From assembly GCA_030615365.1 (NCBI GenBank), contig JAUWZM010000021.1, forward strand, positions 1-36,121: a DNA stretch of 36,121 nt. Reading direction: 5' to 3'. This stretch comes from Candidatus Aerophobota bacterium (GTDB taxonomy: Bacteria; Aerophobota; Aerophobia; Aerophobales; B3-G15). How positions within the stretch are numbered: position 1 is the stretch's first letter; each line of letters begins with the position of its first letter. Shown here in pieces: positions 30,751-36,121 of the stretch. Both the position numbers and the translations under genes were made by a program. A model generated the notes under the pieces. That model searched no databases. It worked only from the letters and a program-made list of their open reading frames with translations, and was not told the origin of the DNA.

Positions 30751-31788
30751 ATGACTCGATTGAACAAACTTTTAGTGAAGATAAGGGAAGAAAATCTAAA
30801 TGCCTTTTTGGTTACCGAGCCCTGCAACATTTTTTACCTTACGGATTGCTGGGTGCCAGGAGCTCTTTTTTTAACTTCCTCTAAGAAGTTTCTTATCACC
30901 AGCCCCCTTTACGGGGAAGAGGCAAAGCCAAAAAACAAGGAGTGGGAAATAGTAATTTATCCTCATACCCTTGAGGAGGCTTTAAAAAAAGTCAGAAGAG
31001 AAACCAAACCTAAAAGATGTGGTTTTGAATCCTCTCATCTTTCCTACCATCAGTATCAAAAACTTAAGGATACCTGGGAGGGAGAATTGGTTCCCTATAC
31101 CCACCTGATAGAGGAAATTAGAGCTGCGAAAGATAAGGGGGAGATCAATCTCATTAGAGATGCCTGGCGGGTAACCCTCTCTGCCATAGACTTTATCAAA
31201 GGTGAGCTTCAAACAGGAGTCACAGAAAAACAGATCTTTCACAAAATTATAAACTATATAGGAGAAAACTCTGATGGAGTTTCTTTTCCCCCTATAGTTC
31301 TCTTTGGTGAAAGAACTTCTCTTCCTCATGGAGAACCCACTGCACGAGGACTGAAGAAAAATGATCTGGTGCTTTTAGATTTAGGAGCAAAAGCGAAAGG
31401 TTACTGTGCCGATTTAACGACAACTTTGTTTTTCGGGAGTGTTCCTGATACGTGGTTTCGCATTAAGAGATTAGTGAGTGATGCGCAAAAGGAAGGGATA
31501 GCTATTATAAAATCAGGCGTGAGAGCCTCTCAGATTCATGAAAGTGTAAAGAGAGTAATAGAAGAGGGAGGATATCACGGGACCTTTTTACATGGAACCG
31601 GTCATGGAGTGGGCTTGCAGATACATGAAGAGCCCTTTCTTACATCTAACTCAGAAACAGTTTTGAGAGAGGGGATGGTGATTACCATAGAGCCAGGTAT
31701 ATATCTTCCTGGAAAAGGGGGGGTAAGATTGGAAGAAATGACTCTGGTGACTAAAGAAGGAGGAAAGGTTTTCAATGATAATTGCTAA
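30751..31788 (+). CDS. Xaa-Pro aminopeptidase (M24B family)
   Basis: 345 residues. The pita-bread metallopeptidase ligands are D210 (LLDLG), D221 (CADLT), H285 (HGTGHGVG), E314 (TIEPG) and E328 (RLEEM), with a smaller N-terminal domain (1-125). It removes residues before proline or from Xaa-Pro dipeptides in the cytoplasm. It starts two bases after manC, and its last 14 bases overlap the efp start, so the three may be one transcript. This aminopeptidase-efp order is widespread in bacteria. Confidence 0.93.
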   Translation: MTRLNKLLVKIREENLNAFLVTEPCNIFYLTDCWVPGALFLTSSKKFLITSPLYGEEAKPKNKEWEIVIYPHTLEEALKKVRRETKPKRCGFESSHLSYHQYQKLKDTWEGELVPYTHLIEEIRAAKDKGEINLIRDAWRVTLSAIDFIKGELQTGVTEKQIFHKIINYIGENSDGVSFPPIVLFGERTSLPHGEPTARGLKKNDLVLLDLGAKAKGYCADLTTTLFFGSVPDTWFRIKRLVSDAQKEGIAIIKSGVRASQIHESVKRVIEEGGYHGTFLHGTGHGVGLQIHEEPFLTSNSETVLREGMVITIEPGIYLPGKGGVRLEEMTLVTKEGGKVFNDNC

Positions 31789-32338
31789 TGATCTTCGTCG
31801 GGGGACGAAAATTGATATAGATGGAACTCTTTACATAGTGGAAGAATTCCAGCATGTAAAGCGGGGAAGGGGGGGTGCGTTTGTAAGAACAAAATTGAAA
31901 AATATGAGCACTTCCCAGAGCATGAGAGAAGTATTCCAGCCTGAAGAAAAGATAAAAGATGCGTTTATTGAGAATAAAACGGCCCAGTATCTTTATAGAG
32001 AAGGGGATGATCTTCACTTTATGGATTTAGAAACCTTTGAGGAAGAGACAATTCTTAAAGAAAGACTGGGAGAGAAAGTAAAGTTTCTCAAGGAAAATAT
32101 AGAGGTGACTTTCCAGGTGTATGAGGGGAAAATTGTGGGAGTCGAACTTCCTACTTTTGTCGAGCTTGAAGTAAAAAAGGCAGCTCCAGGTGTAAGAGGT
32201 GATACTGTTGGCTCAGCTACCAAATCGGTAGTTTTAGAAACTGGTTATCAAATTCAGGTTCCCCTTTTTATAAAAGAGGGAGATGCTATTCGCCTTGACA
32301 CTCGAACGGGAGAATATATAGGAAGAGTCTCACGGTAA
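31775..32338 (+). CDS. efp: Elongation factor P, with arginine at position 32
   Basis: 187 residues with the three domains: KOW-like (1-65), middle (66-128) and C-terminal S1-like (APGVRGDTVGSATKSVVLETGYQIQVPLFIKEGDAIRLDTRTGEYIGRV). EF-P rescues ribosomes stalled on proline runs. The modified residue at the tip of domain I is usually Lys (K34 in E. coli, in KPGK). Here the loop reads HVKRGRGGAF, with R32 exactly where rhamnosylated EF-Ps of Pseudomonas have Arg. No EarP gene is visible in the window. GGAGGAAAGG precedes the ATG within the aminopeptidase gene. Confidence 0.94.
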   Translation: MIIANDLRRGTKIDIDGTLYIVEEFQHVKRGRGGAFVRTKLKNMSTSQSMREVFQPEEKIKDAFIENKTAQYLYREGDDLHFMDLETFEEETILKERLGEKVKFLKENIEVTFQVYEGKIVGVELPTFVELEVKKAAPGVRGDTVGSATKSVVLETGYQIQVPLFIKEGDAIRLDTRTGEYIGRVSR

Positions 32339-32354
32339 TATTTACTGTCTTGTT

Positions 32355-32390
32355 GTCATTACGAGGGACAAAGTCCCGAAGTAATCTCGG
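32355..32390. repeat. Single palindromic repeat upstream of accB
   Basis: GTCATTACGAGGGACAAAGT followed by CCCGAAGTAATCTCG forms an imperfect inverted repeat with a central GGAC/GTCC. It is a relative of the GTCATTGCGAG...GCAATCTC elements elsewhere in the window. Confidence 0.55.
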
Positions 32391-32438
32391 AACAAGCTCC
32401 ACAATCTAAGTCTACTACGAATAAGGATTAGGAAAAAA

Positions 32439-32888
32439 ATGGATATTAAACAACTAAAGGAAATAATAGCTATCTTTGAATCTTCTTCTCTTTCTGAATT
32501 AGAAATAGAAGACAAAGGAACGCGCTTTAAGCTTACTAAAAAAATTTCCCAGGAAAGCATGAAAGCTATCTCTGTTGAAGAAAAAGGGAAGCCTTCTTTG
32601 GAAGAAGCATTGGAAGGGGGAGAGGAAGAGAAAATAGAGGAAGAGAAAAAATTAATTTCTGTTCATTCGCCTTTAGTAGGAACCTTCTATGGATCGTCTT
32701 CTCCTGAGGAGCCATCCTTTGTAGAGGTAGGAGATGAGGTAAATCCAGGACAGATCCTTTGCATTATTGAAGCTATGAAAGTAATGAATGAAATAACTTC
32801 TGAAGTAAAGGGCAGGGTGAGTAAGATATTAGTAGAGAATGGGCACCCAGTAGAGTATGATCAGGAGCTTTTTTTACTGGAGGAATAG
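32439..32888 (+). CDS. accB: Acetyl-CoA carboxylase biotin carboxyl carrier protein
   Basis: 149 residues. The N-terminal helix region ([32 protein letters not shown]) binds biotin carboxylase, a charged linker spans about 43-72, and the biotinyl domain begins at [25 protein letters not shown]. The biotin is carried by K114 in EAMKVMN. It is a component of acetyl-CoA carboxylase, which makes malonyl-CoA. accC follows immediately. Confidence 0.95.
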   Translation: MDIKQLKEIIAIFESSSLSELEIEDKGTRFKLTKKISQESMKAISVEEKGKPSLEEALEGGEEEKIEEEKKLISVHSPLVGTFYGSSSPEEPSFVEVGDEVNPGQILCIIEAMKVMNEITSEVKGRVSKILVENGHPVEYDQELFLLEE

Positions 32889-34238
32889 GTGTTTACCAAG
32901 ATACTCATTGCAAACAGAGGAGAAATTGCTCTTCGCATTGTGAGGGCGTGCAAGGAATTGGGGATTCAGGCAGTAGTGATTTTTTCCAAGGAAGATGAGA
33001 AATCTTTGCCGGTTCTATTTGCCGATGAGGCTATTTGTATTGGACCGCGTGAGCCTGCAGAAAGTTACTTAAATGTCCCCCGGATAATTAGTGCAGCTGA
33101 AATAGCCGGGGTAGATGCTATCCATCCCGGGTATGGTTTCTTAGCTGAAAATGAGTACTTTGCTGAGGTTTGCCGCAGCTCCGGAATAGAGTTCATCGGT
33201 CCTCATTATGAAGTTATTAGAAAGCTGGGAAATAAGATTGAAGCTCGCAATATTTTATCTAAAGCTAACATTACAGTGGTTCCTGGCTCTCAGGGGATAG
33301 TGAGAGATAAAAAGGAAGCAGAGAAGATAATATCTAAGATAGGTTATCCGGCAATATTAAAAGCGGCTTTAGGAGGAGGGGGAAGGGGAATGAGGGTGAT
33401 AAGGAGGCACAGAGACCTGAATTCTCTCTTTGATTTAGCCCAGCAAGAGGCAAAAGCATCTTTTGGAAAGCCTGATCTTTATATAGAGAAATATATAACT
33501 CCGGCCAGGCATATTGAATTTCAGATATTAGCCGATAAATCTGGCAAAGTTGTTCACTTTGGAGAAAGAAACTGTTCAATTCAGAGAAGATACCAAAAGT
33601 TAATAGAGGAATCGCCCTCTCCTTTTATGAATGAGGTTTTAAGAGAGAAAATTGGAGAGGTAGCAGTTAAAGTGACAAAAACACTGGGGTATACAGGGGC
33701 AGGAACAGTAGAATTTTTAGTAGATCAACAAAATAATTTTTATTTTATGGAAATGAATACCCGTCTTCAGGTTGAGCATCCAGTTACAGAGATGGCTACG
33801 GGAAGAGATTTAGTGAAAGACCAGATAAGAATTGCCGGGGATGAGATGTTGGAATATAGGCAGGAGGATATTCAGATAGAAGGCTGCGCTATAGAATGTC
33901 GTATTAATGCTGAGGACTGGGAGAGAAACTTCACTCCCTATCCGGGGAAAGTTACTGATTTTCACATTCCTGGTGGTCCTGGAATAAGAGTAGATACCCA
34001 TGTCTTTGCTGGATACACTATCCCCCCATTTTATGATTCCCTGATAGCAAAGTTAATAAGTTGGGGAAGGGATAGGGATGAGGCTATTTCACGAATGAGA
34101 AGAGCTTTAGATGAGTTTGTAGTAGATGGCATAAAAACAACCATTCCCTTCCATCAGATTATTGTGGAGAACGAAAATTTTAAAAAAGGTGAGTTTTGGA
34201 CTAACTTTATTGAAAAGGAAATAATAAAAGTCAAATAA
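32889..34238 (+). CDS. accC: Biotin carboxylase
   Basis: 449 residues from a GTG directly after the accB stop, with GGAGG upstream. MFTKILIANRGEIALRIVRACKELG, HPGYGFLAENEYFAE (79-93), K116, GGGGRGM (162-168), ERNCSIQRRYQKLIEESPSP and FMEMNTRLQVEHPVTE make up the ATP-grasp carboxylase. It carboxylates the biotin on AccB with bicarbonate and ATP. Carboxyltransferase genes accA and accD are not in the window. It continues without gap to the Asp23-family gene. Confidence 0.96.
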   Translation: MFTKILIANRGEIALRIVRACKELGIQAVVIFSKEDEKSLPVLFADEAICIGPREPAESYLNVPRIISAAEIAGVDAIHPGYGFLAENEYFAEVCRSSGIEFIGPHYEVIRKLGNKIEARNILSKANITVVPGSQGIVRDKKEAEKIISKIGYPAILKAALGGGGRGMRVIRRHRDLNSLFDLAQQEAKASFGKPDLYIEKYITPARHIEFQILADKSGKVVHFGERNCSIQRRYQKLIEESPSPFMNEVLREKIGEVAVKVTKTLGYTGAGTVEFLVDQQNNFYFMEMNTRLQVEHPVTEMATGRDLVKDQIRIAGDEMLEYRQEDIQIEGCAIECRINAEDWERNFTPYPGKVTDFHIPGGPGIRVDTHVFAGYTIPPFYDSLIAKLISWGRDRDEAISRMRRALDEFVVDGIKTTIPFHQIIVENENFKKGEFWTNFIEKEIIKVK

Positions 34239-34248
34239 GGAGGCACTC

Positions 34249-34554
34249 TTGGAAAGAGCCTATCAAATAGAGAAAAAAGTAATTATTGATTTAATCAGGA
34301 AATTGATAAGCCAGATTGATGGGGTTTATTCCCTTCAAAGGAGTTTATTTGGTAGAAGCATTAGAATAAAAGAATCTGAGGAAGGAATGGACATTTATCT
34401 GGCTCTTATTACCAAACAGGAAAGCTCTGTTCCTCAGATTGTGGAAGAGACACAAAAGAAACTAAAGGATGAAATAGAAAAAACCTTAGGTAGTCCTGTG
34501 AAGAAGATAGATGTGGTAATTAAGGGGATTAAATTTTCTTCCAAAGAAACTTAG
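34249..34554 (+). CDS. Asp23/Gls24-family (DUF322) envelope stress protein, short
   Basis: 101 residues from a TTG with AAGGAGG seven bases upstream. The DUF322 core is VYSLQRSLFGRSIRIKESEEGMDIYLALITKQESSVPQIVEETQKKLKDEIEKTLGSPVKKIDVVIKGI. In Firmicutes Asp23 proteins are membrane-attached through AmaP and linked to envelope stress. The gene lies between accC and the amaP-like gene, an order known from other bacteria. Confidence 0.88.
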   Translation: MERAYQIEKKVIIDLIRKLISQIDGVYSLQRSLFGRSIRIKESEEGMDIYLALITKQESSVPQIVEETQKKLKDEIEKTLGSPVKKIDVVIKGIKFSSKET

Positions 34555-34578
34555 GACTATTTAACCCTTTTGGGGTAG

Positions 34579-34596
34579 GGGAGGCTTTAGCCTCCC
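34579..34596. repeat. GGGAGGCT/AGCCTCCC stem-loop
   Basis: A perfect 8-bp stem after the DUF322 gene, same family as 19765-19782 and the worn copies near 11805 and 17350. It may also act as a weak terminator. Confidence 0.55.
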
Positions 34597-34652
34597 AATT
34601 CCTCAGGACTATCTTGAACTTGCTAAGAACTAAGAACTAATATACAGGGAGG

Positions 34653-35189
34653 TTGACGATGAGAATTCATCAAAAAATTTTCTGGGTACTGGGATTGATT
34701 GCTTTGGCTGCTCTATCCTTGGGAGGATTCCTGGTTAGTACAGGATTTATCCCTCGATTCATTATCTTCGGCACTCTTACCACGTTGGAACAAGATTTTG
34801 CTATAAGATTAGCCACTTTTGTAGTTTTTGGATTTTTATTTGTCCTGAGTATCTATCTTCCAATTGTTACCTGGGGGAAAGAAAAAAGAGGAGGAGCTGC
34901 GACAATTCCTTTAAGAAATCCCTTAGGTGAGATAGAAATCTCGCAAAGGGCTATCTGTGAATTTATCCAGAGAGTGGGTAAAGAAGTTCAGGGAGTGGAA
35001 GATATTAAAGCTAATATTAAGTCAACGGAGGAAGGGGTAGATGTTTTTCTTGCTCTGTCAGCTCAAGCTCAGGGAGAGATTCCCAGATTGATAGATGAAC
35101 TACAAACAGTGGTTAAAAACTACCTTAACAATACCGTAGGAATTGAGAATGTGAGAGAGATAAAAGTGAAAGTGGCTAAAATTATCTAA
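34653..35189 (+). CDS. amaP: AmaP-like membrane anchor protein
   Basis: 178 residues. Two transmembrane segments (about 8-29, FWVLGLIALAALSLGGFLVST, and 49-69, LATFVVFGFLFVLSIYLPIVTW) are followed by a cytoplasmic DUF322-like domain with LGEIEISQRAICEFIQRVGKEVQGVEDIKANIKSTEEGVDVFLALSAQ. This is the layout of the Asp23 anchor AmaP. It would hold the neighbouring Asp23-type protein at the membrane. It has GGGAGG before the ATG, but the hairpin before it separates it a little from the accBC genes. Confidence 0.85.
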   Translation: MTMRIHQKIFWVLGLIALAALSLGGFLVSTGFIPRFIIFGTLTTLEQDFAIRLATFVVFGFLFVLSIYLPIVTWGKEKRGGAATIPLRNPLGEIEISQRAICEFIQRVGKEVQGVEDIKANIKSTEEGVDVFLALSAQAQGEIPRLIDELQTVVKNYLNNTVGIENVREIKVKVAKII

Positions 35190-35219
35190 TCTAATTTGGT
35201 ATTGTACTAACAATGTAGC

Positions 35220-35379
35220 CGCAACCTTCAGGTTGCGTTGACCCTCTGCCATTGCGAGAAAAAAGCGATGTGTAGCCTGCCGATTTATCGGCTGTTTTGG
35301 TGTGCCCTTGTAGCTCGCCGATTTATCGGCGCATTAAACCCGAGATTGCCATGCCTGCCTTCGGCAGGCTCGCAATGAC
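35220..35379. repeat. Cluster of REP elements after amaP
   Basis: A perfect stem-loop CGCAACC/GGTTGCG (35220-35237) may end the accBC-amaP transcript. Then come two units with TAGCCTGCCGATTTATCGGC and TAGCTCGCCGATTTATCGGC, and a copy of the GAGATTGCC...CTCGCAATGAC element at 35342-35379. Confidence 0.7.
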
Positions 35380-35448
35380 ACAAAAGGGGAAAGTTTTATA
35401 AAAGCCAATCTATTACTTTTGATTTATGCCGAAAGTGGGGGATGAAAA

Positions 35449-35718
35449 ATGTTAACGCAATATGAAAAAGATATAATTGTACGATGTGCCAAAAAATATA
35501 GTGTCTCAGCTATTTTTTTATTTGGCTCATCAGTTGAAAAGGGTAGTGAGCCCAATGATATTGACCTTGGGGTAAAAGGATTTCAATCTCACTTATTTTT
35601 CAAATTTTATGCTGAATTAATCAAATACTTATCAAAAGATGTTGACCTTGTAGATTTATCTAAGAAATCCTTATTTAGCGACCTTGTAGAGAAAAAAGGT
35701 ATGAAAATCTATGGCTGA
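35449..35718 (+). CDS. MNT-type nucleotidyltransferase antitoxin
   Basis: 89 residues. FLFGSSVEKGSEPNDIDLGV has G26-S27 and D37-x-D39 of minimal nucleotidyltransferases; VDLVDLS near 65-71 supplies the third acid. It is intact and has GGGGGATG-type purines before its ATG. The HEPN reading frame overlaps its last eight bases. It would AMPylate or otherwise block the HEPN partner if that were complete. Confidence 0.82.
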   Translation: MLTQYEKDIIVRCAKKYSVSAIFLFGSSVEKGSEPNDIDLGVKGFQSHLFFKFYAELIKYLSKDVDLVDLSKKSLFSDLVEKKGMKIYG

Positions 35719-35845
35719 TGAACTTCGTGAATACCTTGCCTTTAGACATTTCTTCGTTCATGGATATGGATTTATGCTTGAGGAAGTCCCTCTGGAACAA
35801 TTAGCTAATAACATTCCAAATATTTGGTTGCAATTTCTGAAATAG
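35711..35845 (+). pseudogene. Truncated HepT-like HEPN toxin (C-terminal third)
   Basis: A 44-codon frame from ATG at 35711 reads MADELREYLAFRHFFVHGYGFMLEEVPLEQL and ends NIPNIWLQFLK. The ribonuclease motif R-x4-H-x-Y is present (R12-HFFV-H17-G-Y19). HepT-like toxins are normally 110-150 residues with three or four helices before this motif, and none is encoded here. The ATG is convenient but may be accidental, because the antitoxin gene ends at the same place. I infer a deletion that removed the N-terminal two thirds; a genuine mini-HEPN is the less likely option. Confidence 0.65.
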
Positions 35846-35853
35846 GGGCTGAC

Positions 35854-35881
35854 TTGACAAATAAAATTAAGGTAGTATAAT
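35854..35881 (+). promoter_or_regulatory. Strong promoter downstream of the HEPN remnant
   Basis: TTGACA and TATAAT with a 16-base spacer. It points to the right and no reading frame follows in the remaining 240 bases; the gene it serves is beyond the window or absent. Confidence 0.55.
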
Positions 35882-35939
35882 TCTTTAGTATAAATTTCAT
35901 ATTTTGTATAGTATTATTGAAGCTAATTTTTTATAAAAT

Positions 35940-35967
35940 TTGACAAAAATTTTGTTTATGATATAAA
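35940..35967 (+). promoter_or_regulatory. Second rightward promoter-like sequence
   Basis: TTGACA and TATAAA with a 16-base spacer. At 36077-36108 GAAGGGAGA and TCTCC with a T run form a weak terminator-like hairpin. No gene is seen here. Confidence 0.4.
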
Positions 35968-36121
35968 ACAAAATTGAAAAGCCGAGTCAAATCATATAAC
36001 TAGGTAACCAAAGTAGGGGTTGTTAAATCATTTAAAATGTAACTTTTTATATCTAAATGAGGTGTTTGTTTTTTGAAGGGAGAAATTTCATTATTCCCTC
36101 TCCTTTTTTCCTCATAAGCTT

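Noticed and set aside
1..36121. tRNA, rRNA or riboswitch genes
   Set aside because: No cloverleaf with anticodon and CCA context, rRNA-like segment or known riboswitch consensus was found by eye; a covariance-model search would be decisive.

Overview
This AT-rich window comes from an uncultured-type bacterium using the standard code (TGA ends many of its genes). Its right end has the order M24 aminopeptidase, efp, accB, accC, Asp23-family, amaP-like. That arrangement is known from Gram-positive-type bacteria and several candidate phyla such as Atribacterota, Aerophobota or Omnitrophota. The lineage is a low-confidence inference; no rRNA or tRNA gene was seen.

Layout. (1) 1-800: 5' part of an IS110-family transposase on the minus strand and its long non-coding leader, a candidate bridge-RNA region. 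(2) 0.8-9.3 kb: surface polysaccharide genes: sugar epimerase, GT4 glycosyltransferase, B12-type radical SAM protein, wecB, ExoA-like GT2 glycosyltransferase and an O-antigen ligase/polymerase. A hicBA pair lies between wecB and a decayed second copy of the wecB 3' end. (3) 9.3-23 kb: an accessory island of toxin-antitoxin modules (PIN, AbrB/RelE-like, three MazF-like, VapBC, MNT/HEPN), two DUF4143 AAA ATPases, a third ATPase and a coiled-coil orphan. Between them lie gene fossils (a GT4 tail, the first codons of the O-antigen ligase gene, a DUF4143 tail), a 116-bp MITE-like element and many short palindromic repeats. (4) 23.2-36 kb: conserved genes: alkyltransferase-like protein, GT4, PPP phosphatase coupled to nth, class II aldolase, leuC/leuD, mannose-1-phosphate guanylyltransferase, then the aminopeptidase-efp-accBC-asp23-amaP run. 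A second MNT/HEPN pair with a truncated HEPN gene closes the window.

How it fits together. The glycosyltransferases, wecB, epimerase and GDP-mannose gene could serve one extracellular polysaccharide pathway. The accessory island, with polysaccharide-gene fossils inside it, appears to have grown by repeated insertion and recombination within that neighbourhood. One motif (GGGGTCAGGT...TTTGACATTT) recurs seven times between about 11.7 and 22.3 kb, usually directly beside a toxin-antitoxin or ATPase gene, and once seems to supply the -35 box of a toxin-antitoxin operon. Several toxins are damaged while their antitoxins are intact.

The most interesting points are the IS110 leader, the repeated module-boundary motif, the doubly broken HEPN toxin, the gene fossils, the MITE-like element, and an EF-P carrying arginine at position 32 instead of the usual lysine.
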